Assembly: GCA_003116975.1 (NCBI GenBank)
Contig: BGKB01000021.1
Span: 558,001-622,000 of the forward strand
Length of the DNA stretch: 64,000 nt
Reading direction: 5' to 3'
Origin: Aurantiochytrium sp. KH105
Taxonomy: Eukaryota > Sar > Bigyra > Thraustochytrida > Thraustochytriidae
In this document: positions 9,932-20,026 of the stretch, piece by piece
How the letters are laid out: every line of letters begins with the position of its first letter
How positions within the stretch are numbered: the first letter of the stretch is position 1
Program-made: the position numbers and the translations under genes
Notes under the pieces: generated by a model
Seen by the model: the letters and a program-made list of their open reading frames with translations, nothing else
The model's database searches: none
Told to the model about the DNA's origin: nothing

Positions 9932-12900
9932 ATGACGAGTCAAAAGGCAAGAGTTCCGCCAGAGGTGTTTGATCGCGAGGAGCGCGTGCGCAGATTTGGG
10001 GTAGACTGCGGTGATGAACTTCTCTGGGAAGATGGGACTTGGACGCCAGGAGGTGAATTTGTCAAGACCCTTGTCCTTAAAAACGTTGGGAACGAAACAA
10101 TAAAAATCAAGTATCGGCCACCAGAGACCTCCTTCTTCAGCATGGACTTTCCCGAAGTAATTGCGCTTAGTCCAGGCATGTCATTCCCTGTCCAAGTCAT
10201 CTTCCGTCCCGTTCGCATCGAGCCGTACGATGACTACATTGAGTTTGTCATTCGCAACAAGAAACTCAAATGGACCTTTTACATTCCCGTCAAAGCAAGA
10301 CTTTCCAACGTCTCCGTCAGCGTTCCTGAAATGCTCGACTTTGGCTTCTGCCCCATCAGTGAAACCTCTGTTCGCTCCTTTGAAGTCCGAAACACCGGTC
10401 AGGTTACGGTCGAGTACGAATGGGAAATGCAGCCCCCCTTTCAGATCGAACCATCTAAAGGAACCATCGAGGACGTCCAAACATTCGAAACAACTTACGC
10501 TCCGATCGATGCCAGTGTGGTTGTCAGTAAAGCTTTGCTACACGTAAGCGGACTGGAAACGAGCCCTGTGGTTTTCAAATTGAGCGGAATCGGAAAATAT
10601 CCGCATGTTTCGCTCTCAGAAACACGTGTAGATTTTGGCGAGGTGCTTCCAGGAGCGTCCACCGACAAAGAAATCATGCTACGCAACCAGTCTTTTGTGC
10701 CGGCCAAATTCTCCATCAGACGCGTCGAGAACGATCTGCCCCCAGTCTTTGACGTGCGCCCAGGGACAGGAGTTGTCGAGCCAGGTCAAATGACCCCGCT
10801 TCGCGTTCGCTACCAGCCAACTGCGCTCGGACAGTTCTCCTGCGATTCGTACCTCATCGAGACCCCGGGAGGCAACGTCGCGCAACTTGATCTCGTTGGC
10901 CTCTGCGTGGGGCCTGAGGTCAGCGCGGGCGAAACCCGTGTTGTTCAGTTTGGCGAATGTGTCATGAAAGCCGGGCCCTCCTCAGCGCCAACGCGTGCTC
11001 TGCACCTTCGCAACAATGCAGAGAAACCAGTTCGCTACCACTTTTTTGCAGACCCTCACAGTGAGTTTGAATTTGTCGATCCAGCCATTGGAGAAATTCC
11101 TGCCAAATTGGAAAAGGCCATCACCGTGCGCTTTCGCGCTTCGCGCCCGGGCAATTACTACCGAAGGCTTTTTTGTGTTCTTCAGGATCAGCTCCCGCTG
11201 TACTTTGACCTGCTCGGCACCTGCTACGATGACAGCATTGAAGGGCGCTCCAATCGCCCGCAGCCTCTCCTCGCTCGTCACATTGTGGCGCACCGTGAAC
11301 GGGAACTTCTCGGCCTCGAAAGAGAGACGCCTGAGCATTTGCTCGAGGTGGAGCACGACCGCGCACTTCGTGGTGAGACGGAACGAGCTTCGCATGCAAA
11401 CGTCTTTCCTGAAGACGACGTCTCGGTCGCATGCAGCGGGGGCATCAGCAAAGGCCAGCTCGAGGTTTGCGAGCAGCTCTTCAAGCGACCAACGCAGGAA
11501 TCGAATGTAGTCGTTCTTGACGCAGACGAGCTTGACTTCGGAGGGAGCTCTTCCCTGCGCGCCAACGCCGACAAAAGAGTCCTCAGAGTTACAAACTATC
11601 ATCACGCCAAAATTACCTGTGGGTGGACTGTGAACTGGCCAAGTCAACCGCAGGGAGCAGACGAAACTGGCAGCAAAGATGCCGTGCAAGCTCCGTTTGC
11701 TATCTTTCCCGACACCCAAGACATCAGTCCTGGCCGCACTGTCGAATTCAGAGTACACTTTCGACCGAACGTAGACAACGCGTATTTTTTCGCCACCGCC
11801 ACCGCCTACGCGCATCTCAAATCAAATCGGACCTTCCGCCTTGTCAAGGACAAGGCCTTTATCCCGCCCTGGTTCCTCAGCGTACGACTTCTTGGCCACA
11901 CTTTTCAGCCCGGCGTCGAGCACTTCCTACCAAAGGTTCGTTTTATCGCTCCAGAACGCACTGATCTCGGAAGCGAGACGGGGTCACAAGTTTCCTCTTC
12001 CAAGCATGCTTTCGATACGACGGAAGCGAAAGGCGAGTACTGGCATCCTATTCAATTTCCCGTGTGTCATCTGGGCGAGTCTGCGCTGCAAACCATCGTG
12101 ATCGAAAACAACGGCGATACTCCCGTCCGATTTGATTTTTCCAACGACCCCAGCGAGTGCTTCGACGTGATGCCTCGTAGCGGGCAGATCGAGCGTGGCG
12201 CTTTCCAAATTGTGGCCCTGAAGTGCACTCCTGCAAGTGTCGGGGAGCGCAAGTTCCAACTCAAATGCAGATTAAATGGCGCCGCGAGCAACACGCACAC
12301 CCTCGCTCTCTCGAGCTTTTGCGCAGTTCCCACAATTCAAGTTGCCGAAGCGCAGGACATTTCAGGCACAGACGGAGCATCTCTTGAAGCGCTTTTCATC
12401 AAGCCGACGTGCCTTGGCTTGCGTTCGCAGCGGCAAGTTTCGGTGCGGAACCGCTCGCGCGTTCCACTGGAGTTCGAGTGGCGCGTACCGAAGCGATTCC
12501 GGTCCGTGTTGAGCGTCGAGCCCTCGCGCGGTCTGCTCCGCGGCAACGAGCGCACCTTGGTGACCTGGGACTTTGCGCCCAGAGCACTTCGAGCTTATGA
12601 AATGGATTGCGTCCTCTTCTCGCGCAGCATTTGGCCGCGCCCGGGCATCGCCACGGAGTCGCGGTCCATCCTTTCGATTCACGGGTCAGGGTCCACTTCA
12701 TGCGTTGCTTTTACCGAGATGCAGGTCGACCTGGGCACCGTGCTTGCTCAAGCGTCCTCGATCCGCGACATTGGCATCACGAATCACGCAGATTGCGAGG
12801 TCGCCGTAAAGTTCGACATTCTTGGCGATCGCGCCGACTACCTCGCAGTCTCCCCAAATTCGCTGACCGTCCCAGCTCGCGCCATGCTCCCCGTGCGTCT

Positions 12901-15256
12901 CTCCTTTACGCCGCAAAAGTGCGGGAATTTCGACTTTAAGGTCGTTTGTACCTGCCTCGACCAGGGCAAGGATTCGGGTAGTGGAGCGACATGTGCAGCT
13001 TCGGGTGCAGCTGCAGACCCAAGCGTTGTTTTTGAGGATGCTCGTGCAACAGCAAGTCCCGCCGCACTCTGGAAACAGCTTGATTTGGGCCGTCTTAATA
13101 CAATTCTTTCATCGCCCGTGACAGATGAAGAAGTCGAATTTGCACAGTGCGCAACGGTTCCTGGGATGGGCCGGTCGCGGAAAGATGAACTTCGCGAACA
13201 GCTCGACACTGTGTGCTTTCGCTTCACGCCAGCCCCGCACATGTCTCCAACGGAGCACATTCATTTGCAGCTCCGAAACTACGGGAAACTACCTGCAGAA
13301 TTTTCTGTGCAATTTCCCAACGATGCGGACATTGACATTGAGCCATGGGCCGATTCACGCGACCCATGCGAGGCCGAAATGAGACAGGCGTTTCTCCTCG
13401 ACCAGCGCGTCTTTGAAATTGTTCCTCGATCCGCTCTGCTTGGACCAGGTGAGGCTGTCACCGTTCGCGTTTCGTACAGGCATCATGTTGCAGAGTATGA
13501 AGGCTTGCACAGACTTGAAGTCCTCTTTGGACTCACCCATGGCAAGCAGGTTCGCGTGAAGCTTGAGGGCCAGACGTTGTCCGGAGCTACACCCTTTGCA
13601 TTCCCCGTCGCACGGCGCTGCGAGCTCTCACGGACGCCGATCGGCCTTCGTGATCCTCTCGTTCAATTTGTCGAGATTCGCAATATGGGCGCCGTTGACG
13701 CACGGTACACAGTGGATGCGGCGCCTCTTCAGCAGCTTTTGCAGGCAAACTATGGCTTTCCCGTACTCAAGTGTCTGACGCTAACAGGAACGATCAGCGG
13801 TGCAGGAGGCACGGCTCGACTAGAGTTCATTTTTGCGCCCCTTGAAGACAAAGTTTACAAGTGCAAGCTTCCCATCACGGTCGAGTCAGCCTTGCCGCAG
13901 GATGCCGGCGAAGCCAGCAGTATCAAAATTGAACTCGAGGCGCGTGGTTTTCATCCCGACCACCCCGAAACGGAATGCGCAATTGAGCCCAAGGGAGCGA
14001 GCTCTCCCGAGCAACAAGCGTTGGCGCTGCCCGGACAACTGGCATCAACCTCGCTCGATGTGCTTGACTTCGGGGCTCTTTCTGTCTCCACACAGACGAC
14101 CCGGGTTGTCTTTCTCCGCAACCATACGGCCAATAACATCTTCTTCATCTGGGACGAATTGCATCCACTCGTAACAAGCGGGGTTGCTAGTATGGTCCCG
14201 CACCGAGGCGAAATTGCGCCCGGAGAGTTTTGCATTTGCAAGCTAACTGTAAGTGCCTCTGATGAAGCGAAGCCCTCCGTGCTCGACACCGACTTCGCTT
14301 GCCTAATTACGTCTTCGCGCGATGTTCCCAGCCGAGAAAGTGGAGCCGTGACGAGGCTTGGCACGAGCGACCCTTTGGGTACCTCCTTCCGCTCCGAGTC
14401 GCGAGCTTCCTCTGTGCGGCGCGACACACGCAAGAAAAGACAGCCCGTTGACCACGAGAGCGTCGTTGGTCGCTCCACCGCCGCTCGCGACCTGCGCATG
14501 AAAGCCCTGGGCAGAGCCCCACCGTCTGATCATGCCCTTATCCTTGACGATGATCTTGACGGGCTTCCAGCCGACTCTTCACTGGCGGATGTGCGCAAGG
14601 GAACGGCGATGCAATCGCCGCGTTCCCCTGGTGGGCCAATGAGCTCCCAGCGCATCTATGTACGGATCCGTGGAAAAATTTACAGCGAAAGAGATGCTAC
14701 GACACAGGGCATCTCGAGTCACCTTTACATGCCGCCACTGCCGTCAAACTTGGCCCCGCAGTCAATGCTCGGCGCTGAGGAAACGAGTCGGCCATCGACA
14801 CGGCAATCCACGTATTCGCTCTCCTCGTCGAGCTCTTCGTCAAGCTGCGGGCGCTCGCGAGGCACATTGTCCTCGGAGGCGACCCGAGCGCAGCTGCCAA
14901 TTGCACCAGAGATGGCGCAGGCTAATCTTCGCTCCGCAGCGTTTCACCCAAGTTTGCAAGCTGCGATCGAAGCGCAGCATGAGGCATTGCCCCCTCGATT
15001 CGTTGACATGCTTGCTGCCGAGGGGCTGCGTGCCAAAGACACCCCCGTGCATGCATTGGGAACACAGCAAGATGCTCTTGAGCGTCGGCGCATTGATGCC
15101 TTGCTCAAGCCCGAGTGCCAGGAGCTGACGCATGTCGTTTTGGAAAGCACTCTGCTCAACCTCATCGAGGAAGCTTCGCGAGGTGAGATTTCGCTCATTG
15201 CGCACAAGACAATGTTGTTTCGCGAGGAGAGCTCGGAAGCCGTTTCGCCTCAGTAA
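9932..15256 (+). CDS. CFAP65: CFAP65-like cilia- and flagella-associated protein (ASH/MSP-type repeats)
   Basis: About 1774 residues in a single exon from the ATG at 9932, close to the roughly 1900 residues of animal CFAP65 (CCDC108). The N-terminus reads FGVDCGDELLW, then GEFVKTLVLKNVG, then IKIKYRPPETSFF, then ALSPGMSFPVQVIFRPV, which follows the order remembered for CFAP65. Throughout, beta-strand-rich ASH/MSP-like repeats recur, marked by DFG or LDFG starts, VRNTG or LRNQS turns and PG..V.F.P ends, for example near residues 140, 240, 620, 830 and 930. CFAP65 is an axonemal central-apparatus protein needed for motility. The C-terminal 250 residues are low complexity with a polyserine run near residue 1630 and a final helical tail. 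Hydin, DLEC1 or CFAP47 relatives are the alternative calls. A convergent IFT121 gene follows. Confidence 0.75.
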   Translation: MTSQKARVPPEVFDREERVRRFGVDCGDELLWEDGTWTPGGEFVKTLVLKNVGNETIKIKYRPPETSFFSMDFPEVIALSPGMSFPVQVIFRPVRIEPYDDYIEFVIRNKKLKWTFYIPVKARLSNVSVSVPEMLDFGFCPISETSVRSFEVRNTGQVTVEYEWEMQPPFQIEPSKGTIEDVQTFETTYAPIDASVVVSKALLHVSGLETSPVVFKLSGIGKYPHVSLSETRVDFGEVLPGASTDKEIMLRNQSFVPAKFSIRRVENDLPPVFDVRPGTGVVEPGQMTPLRVRYQPTALGQFSCDSYLIETPGGNVAQLDLVGLCVGPEVSAGETRVVQFGECVMKAGPSSAPTRALHLRNNAEKPVRYHFFADPHSEFEFVDPAIGEIPAKLEKAITVRFRASRPGNYYRRLFCVLQDQLPLYFDLLGTCYDDSIEGRSNRPQPLLARHIVAHRERELLGLERETPEHLLEVEHDRALRGETERASHANVFPEDDVSVACSGGISKGQLEVCEQLFKRPTQESNVVVLDADELDFGGSSSLRANADKRVLRVTNYHHAKITCGWTVNWPSQPQGADETGSKDAVQAPFAIFPDTQDISPGRTVEFRVHFRPNVDNAYFFATATAYAHLKSNRTFRLVKDKAFIPPWFLSVRLLGHTFQPGVEHFLPKVRFIAPERTDLGSETGSQVSSSKHAFDTTEAKGEYWHPIQFPVCHLGESALQTIVIENNGDTPVRFDFSNDPSECFDVMPRSGQIERGAFQIVALKCTPASVGERKFQLKCRLNGAASNTHTLALSSFCAVPTIQVAEAQDISGTDGASLEALFIKPTCLGLRSQRQVSVRNRSRVPLEFEWRVPKRFRSVLSVEPSRGLLRGNERTLVTWDFAPRALRAYEMDCVLFSRSIWPRPGIATESRSILSIHGSGSTSCVAFTEMQVDLGTVLAQASSIRDIGITNHADCEVAVKFDILGDRADYLAVSPNSLTVPARAMLPVRLSFTPQKCGNFDFKVVCTCLDQGKDSGSGATCAASGAAADPSVVFEDARATASPAALWKQLDLGRLNTILSSPVTDEEVEFAQCATVPGMGRSRKDELREQLDTVCFRFTPAPHMSPTEHIHLQLRNYGKLPAEFSVQFPNDADIDIEPWADSRDPCEAEMRQAFLLDQRVFEIVPRSALLGPGEAVTVRVSYRHHVAEYEGLHRLEVLFGLTHGKQVRVKLEGQTLSGATPFAFPVARRCELSRTPIGLRDPLVQFVEIRNMGAVDARYTVDAAPLQQLLQANYGFPVLKCLTLTGTISGAGGTARLEFIFAPLEDKVYKCKLPITVESALPQDAGEASSIKIELEARGFHPDHPETECAIEPKGASSPEQQALALPGQLASTSLDVLDFGALSVSTQTTRVVFLRNHTANNIFFIWDELHPLVTSGVASMVPHRGEIAPGEFCICKLTVSASDEAKPSVLDTDFACLITSSRDVPSRESGAVTRLGTSDPLGTSFRSESRASSVRRDTRKKRQPVDHESVVGRSTAARDLRMKALGRAPPSDHALILDDDLDGLPADSSLADVRKGTAMQSPRSPGGPMSSQRIYVRIRGKIYSERDATTQGISSHLYMPPLPSNLAPQSMLGAEETSRPSTRQSTYSLSSSSSSSSCGRSRGTLSSEATRAQLPIAPEMAQANLRSAAFHPSLQAAIEAQHEALPPRFVDMLAAEGLRAKDTPVHALGTQQDALERRRIDALLKPECQELTHVVLESTLLNLIEEASRGEISLIAHKTMLFREESSEAVSPQ

Positions 15257-15399
15257 ATGAAGACCAAAGCCTCTGAGCTGTCCGTGTGATGAAAAGCAAA
15301 CGTAAAATTCTATAAAGTTCGTTGTTGCGTATTTTTGTCGAGTTAGGTGATGCGTGACCTCTTTCTGAAATTAGAAACGAGAAAAGGAAGCGAAAAGAC
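15257..15399. other. Short convergent intergenic region between two ciliary genes
   Basis: Only 143 bp separate the stop codons of the CFAP65-like and IFT121 genes. The stretch is AT-rich and must carry both 3' ends, so the two transcripts may overlap. Confidence 0.6.
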
Positions 15400-18300
15400 T
15401 TATACAAGCATCATATGACACAGCGGGCAATGGCTGCATCCACGCAAGTAGCGCTCGAGCATTTTGCGACTGCAGCGACGGCACTTGTAGACCTGTCCAG
15501 CGCTTGCAGCTTCGTCAATCGTCTTTCCAGTCATCATGCAAATTGGACTCTTGTTAGCATGGCCACTGGCAATCTCCTCGACCTGTTCCGCAATGTCGGA
15601 GGGGTCGACGGGGCGGTTGGCTGTGAAGATTTTCAGGGCCAGGGCAGAAAAGGAATCGCGGTCCAACTGCGAGCAAGTCGTGCTCTTGAGGGATTCGAGG
15701 TCAATGAACGCCTTGGAGCACTGTCCCCATGCACCATTGTGATAGGCTGTTAGCGCAATGAGGGAGTGGACATCGCGCGCATCGAGAACGTCATCGTAAG
15801 AACGCAACTGCAGCGCGGTGATGAGGGCATCCTTCAGTCTTCCGTTGTAAAGCTGCCGTTGTGCAAGCATAAACAGATGGTATCCTTCTGCGCCCTTCCA
15901 GGCGTTATCGAGGGACCTATTCTCACCTGTGGCGGCATCGTGCTGCACAAGGCTCTCAAGCGTAGCAGCAGTCGTTTGCGCAGCTGTCATGTTCATGGTC
16001 GCGCGCGTCTTCGCACCCTTGCGCTTTGTCCCAAGCTCAAAGTCTGCATCTGGGTCTTCATTCGCCGTGTCTTGCTGCGTGAGCCCCATGGTACGAAGCT
16101 GAGTATCGAGCACACGCGTGCGCAACTCTTCCATCTCCATGGCAGCCAAGACATGGAGCTTTTTCGCATCGAGAGGGTTGACCTTGGTGCGACCGGCCTC
16201 TTGCGCGAGGCTCGCCAAGAGACTCGCGGCCTGCGTGCTCTTGTGCGCACGACGATAGAGCTCGATGGCTTGAAGTTTCTCGCCCTTTTCGAGGAGGTGT
16301 GAGGCATACTTAGCGAGAAGGCCCTCAATCTGGGGAAACTCGTGCTCTTGTGCGAGCTCGACGGCTTGGTCCCATTGATTCAAGAGCACGCAGCAATCAA
16401 TTGCTGCCTTGACGTCTCCTGCCTTTAGATATGCAGTACAAGCCGCCTGCGACATGCCAACGGCCTGGAATTTTTGCGCAATGTCAACAAGGACGGGCGA
16501 GTTCTCGGGAATGACGCGGACAAGCTTTTCCAGGGAGGCATACTCCTCGAGAAGGTAATAGCATTCCACAAGGGGTTCGGGGTCCTTTGCCGAGGCGTAG
16601 TACTGGACAGCCTTGCTCCATTTTTGCCGCGAAGCGTAGTAGTCGCCAATTTCCCGCCAAGCGCGGCGCATGAGGTCGTCGTCGCCCCCGCCGCCCATTT
16701 GCACAAGCTGTACGACTCGGAACCAGTCACCCAGCATCATGCGGAGGTCGACAGCCAAATCTTTGCGGTCAATGTCGCGGTAGAGTGCCTCTGCTTCGTC
16801 GAAACGCTCGAAATAGGCCGCGACCTGAGCGCGCTGCTTCACTTTGTCATTAAGAAGCTTCAGCGTTTTTACGAGCTGGATGCCTGGGTAATCAGCGCAC
16901 TTGACAAAAGCCTTTTCGGCAATGGGGAATTCCAGTCGCTCGAGAGAAGTTTCTGCAAGGAGACGCCAGAGCTTGGGGTGCGAATGGCTCTCAATGTAGG
17001 TCGCCACGTCCTGAATGCTTTCGGTGCGAAGCATCTCACGCGCATCCCGCAGAGACTTGGTGGGAAAGTCAACCAAGAGCTCGTTGGCTGGCGCGTGAGG
17101 CTGAGCCATAATCTCGTCGAGCATGACGGCCTTGATCTGTAGGTCTGCGTGGCCGCACAGGTATCCCGAACTTAGCACGGGTTCTTCTGGTTCGAGACCG
17201 CGAAAGACGTAGAGCCGCGTCTTTTCCATCACGGCCATTTGGTCGGGGTTATCGTTTGCCCACATCATGTCCCAGGTGTCCTTGCGCTCAAAGTCAAGCT
17301 GTTTGCCACCGCTTTTATTCAGCTCGACGAGCGAAAGGACGCCGTTGATGTCGATGATCGAGATCTTTGAGTTGTCACAATTAAGAGCGATCTGCTGCGG
17401 TCGGCATTTGACCACCATTTTGCTCTCAAGGGTGAGATGCGGCAGCGTGTACTTGCAGATGCTACCCGAGGCGCGGCCTACAACGAGGCAACGATTGTTG
17501 GCTGCAATGCAAGCAATTGGGTCTGATGTGCCGCGGCTGAGCAGGTCAAGCAAGGTCTTGCGCGTCTCGGCGGCCTTCTTTCCGCTTGGCTTGTCGCTGT
17601 CCGACAAGACGGCAAGTCCTGTCACACACGTGCGTGTGGGATCGATGTCAATATGAATGACGCGTTCTCGGCCGGCCTTGGCTGCGCGGCCAGCGCTCTG
17701 TGTGGTGTGGGTCACGTCCAAGAGTGACTCCTGTAGAGACTGGTTGCTCGCACTATTGTTTCCTCCGCCATTATTTTTGCTCGAGTTGCTCGAAGCGCTC
17801 CCTGAGCTACCACCCATTGCAAGCCGGGCGGCCCCCGCAGACTGGTATTGCCAGACGTATACTGCCTTTTCACTAGCGACGACGACAAACTGGGGCGTCA
17901 TGGCCACAAATGTCGGCTCGATGCTAATAAGCTTGGAGTCTACTGCAGACCCGATGGAATTGCAGAGGATAAGACCATACTGCAAAATCGAAGGTGCACC
18001 TGGCTTGGAGGCCGCGACGGCTTCGGAACCTCGAGTGGTAAGCAAGGCATGCTCGCCTGCGCCGCGTACGCCAATGAGGCGTTTGACATACTTGACGTGC
18101 CTCTCCTCTGCGTGCGTGTCCCAAAACACGACAGAGTGATCCTTGCGGTCCGGACGGTTGAACGAGTAGCAGAGCGTATTGGCAAAGTGAGACCAGCGAT
18201 AGTCTGGGCGAATGTTTGCAAAGTAGATGAAAGAGTCGACCGCCAGGGCAATTCTTAGCCCTGCACCTTCCCAGGTGAGTGCCGAGATGCGCGCTCCCGG

Positions 18301-19374
18301 TACCTTGAGCGTGCGCAAGTGCTGACCAAATGGGGTATAGAATTGCACCATGCACATTCGCCGCGAGTCGCCGCTGGGAAGCTTTTGCACTTGCGAACCA
18401 GCAAGTGCGAGTACAGAGCCATCTGCACTCCACGCGGCCTTGCTGAGGAGTAGACCGGTGTCAATGAGCACGGGCTGGGGGCCGCTTCCATCACTGCTAT
18501 CGATCTCTGTGAGGTCCTCATGGCGTGTATCATCCTCCGAGGCGTGCTTGCTCTCGCGCTTAGAGCGATTCTTGGAAGATGCAGCCGCCATGCCAGTGGG
18601 CTTGGCGACCATGAGTCCTTTGGTGATTTGCACGCATCCATTAGCAAAGGCAATGGCGAGATCCGGCGCGTCAATATCGACGTGGCCTCGCAAGCCATCG
18701 TACCAGTCAACGGCAATAATGCCACGATCGCTGTTGGAGCCTGGCTCGCCACCATCATCGTCTTGCTGCTCATGCTTGGCGCCTGCAGCGACAAAAAGAG
18801 GCATGCGACCAAGCTTGTTGCCCTTTTGGTCAAAGATGAAGACTTTGGCCTCTTCCGTGGCAAAAAGAATCACACGGCCATCGGGGGACCACTGCACAAA
18901 TTTGAGGTTGAGACCAGTCTCTTTTGCCCAGAGGCGGTTGCCATCTACTCCTCCAGCGATGACGCCACCATCAGCGTAGCCAATGCAAATGCGCCCACCA
19001 TCAGCAGTCCAGCGCATATCTTTGACCACGCTCTTGTTGCGATTGTTGATCATTTCTTCGAACCACATTTGCCGATGCAGCATCCACACAATGATGAGAC
19101 CATATTGGTCACTTGTCGTCAGCTTGCGGTACGCTTTGTTCCATACGCAGCAGACCACGCCTCCTTGATGACCTTCGAGGCTTTGGTTCATGGACAAATT
19201 GGTCGGAGCCGCAACGCCGCGCGCCTTTGAGTCAGCGCTGACTTGCAGTTTGAGGACCTTGAGCAAACCATTTTCGCCGCCGCACGCAATCCACCCTTGG
19301 GCGGAGTTCCATGCAAGACTGTGAATTGTGGCACCATTCGGGATGGCAATCTTCTTGCTAAGAAAGACAAACAT
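15400..19374 (-). CDS. IFT121: Intraflagellar transport protein 121 (WDR35)
   Basis: 1324 residues, single exon, ATG at 19374. A core component of the IFT-A complex, which carries retrograde cargo and membrane proteins in cilia. The N-terminus is closely WDR35-like: LSKKIAIPNGATI, IACGGENGLLKVLKL, NLSMNQSLEGH, KLTTSDQYGLIIVWML and EEMINNRNKSVV. Two WD40 propellers occupy about residues 1-770, followed by an alpha-solenoid of TPR-like helices (about 780-1210). The C-terminus carries a cysteine-rich zinc-ribbon-like end (YKCRRCSRKM then CSHCPLCH). An Asn/Ser/Gly-rich insert (about residues 520-545) and a charged insert near 270 make it about 140 residues longer than the human protein. Supports a ciliated life stage. 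Confidence 0.93.
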   Translation of the reverse strand: MFVFLSKKIAIPNGATIHSLAWNSAQGWIACGGENGLLKVLKLQVSADSKARGVAAPTNLSMNQSLEGHQGGVVCCVWNKAYRKLTTSDQYGLIIVWMLHRQMWFEEMINNRNKSVVKDMRWTADGGRICIGYADGGVIAGGVDGNRLWAKETGLNLKFVQWSPDGRVILFATEEAKVFIFDQKGNKLGRMPLFVAAGAKHEQQDDDGGEPGSNSDRGIIAVDWYDGLRGHVDIDAPDLAIAFANGCVQITKGLMVAKPTGMAAASSKNRSKRESKHASEDDTRHEDLTEIDSSDGSGPQPVLIDTGLLLSKAAWSADGSVLALAGSQVQKLPSGDSRRMCMVQFYTPFGQHLRTLKVPGARISALTWEGAGLRIALAVDSFIYFANIRPDYRWSHFANTLCYSFNRPDRKDHSVVFWDTHAEERHVKYVKRLIGVRGAGEHALLTTRGSEAVAASKPGAPSILQYGLILCNSIGSAVDSKLISIEPTFVAMTPQFVVVASEKAVYVWQYQSAGAARLAMGGSSGSASSNSSKNNGGGNNSASNQSLQESLLDVTHTTQSAGRAAKAGRERVIHIDIDPTRTCVTGLAVLSDSDKPSGKKAAETRKTLLDLLSRGTSDPIACIAANNRCLVVGRASGSICKYTLPHLTLESKMVVKCRPQQIALNCDNSKISIIDINGVLSLVELNKSGGKQLDFERKDTWDMMWANDNPDQMAVMEKTRLYVFRGLEPEEPVLSSGYLCGHADLQIKAVMLDEIMAQPHAPANELLVDFPTKSLRDAREMLRTESIQDVATYIESHSHPKLWRLLAETSLERLEFPIAEKAFVKCADYPGIQLVKTLKLLNDKVKQRAQVAAYFERFDEAEALYRDIDRKDLAVDLRMMLGDWFRVVQLVQMGGGGDDDLMRRAWREIGDYYASRQKWSKAVQYYASAKDPEPLVECYYLLEEYASLEKLVRVIPENSPVLVDIAQKFQAVGMSQAACTAYLKAGDVKAAIDCCVLLNQWDQAVELAQEHEFPQIEGLLAKYASHLLEKGEKLQAIELYRRAHKSTQAASLLASLAQEAGRTKVNPLDAKKLHVLAAMEMEELRTRVLDTQLRTMGLTQQDTANEDPDADFELGTKRKGAKTRATMNMTAAQTTAATLESLVQHDAATGENRSLDNAWKGAEGYHLFMLAQRQLYNGRLKDALITALQLRSYDDVLDARDVHSLIALTAYHNGAWGQCSKAFIDLESLKSTTCSQLDRDSFSALALKIFTANRPVDPSDIAEQVEEIASGHANKSPICMMTGKTIDEAASAGQVYKCRRCSRKMLERYLRGCSHCPLCHMMLV

Positions 19375-20026
19375 AGTTCTTCTTTGCTTGTCTTGATCCT
19401 CCTTCTCGAGGTCAGCTGATTTATCGCGATATCAAAAAGTCTCTGCGTTCAGGCTTGATGGTGCTTTCTCAAAAATGACTCCCACGACCTCGAGCAGCCA
19501 AACGAGGTACGCTTATCGTCCTGGGACAAGGACCAATGCGCTTCGCTTTTGCGTATAGCGTAGCCCTGCACAGCGCGGCGCAGAGCAGTACAGCACAGCG
19601 AATCTGTGCGCCCTCGCGCGCACGCGGTGGACCTTTCTTGGTGCTTGTTTGGAAAGCGCACGCCTCGCGATCTCAGCAGCACCTCAAGGTCTTGGCATTG
19701 TCGGGCCTTCGACGCCTAGAGAAAGAGAGAGAGAGAGAGAGAGAGACCCACGTACATAGCGAGCGAGCGAACCCCAAGGGCTTCAACGGTCACAAGCGGT
19801 TTCCTCGCCGCGGTGTGGGCTTGGTCTTATGCGCCCATTCATAACTTTCATAACTTTCATAATTTTTTTCCATTTTTTTTCATTTATCGCGTTGCACTCT
19901 CGGTTTGAGTCGTGGATTCAAGACGGTCGATCGGCCAACGCGACTTCGCTGCAAGCGTGAAAAGAATTCTTTGCACAGAGAAAATGATCACGAAATTTCT
20001 TTAGAAAAACAACATTTAGGCTAGGC
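19375..20026. other. Intergenic region: IFT121 upstream / Mei2-like 3' flank
   Basis: 650 bp with a GA dinucleotide array at 19718-19746 and an AT-rich stretch at 19838-19885 with repeated CATAACTTT units and T-runs. It should contain the IFT121 promoter and the 3' UTR of the Mei2-like gene. No gene is seen. Confidence 0.6.
19718..19746. repeat. (GA)n dinucleotide repeat
   Basis: About thirteen GA units, 345-370 bp upstream of the IFT121 start codon on the minus strand. Confidence 0.9.

Noticed and set aside
19838-19885. T-rich tract with repeated CATAACTTT as a Pol III terminator or small RNA gene
   Set aside because: No A/B box or folded RNA could be recognised upstream; more likely AT-rich 3' flank or promoter sequence.
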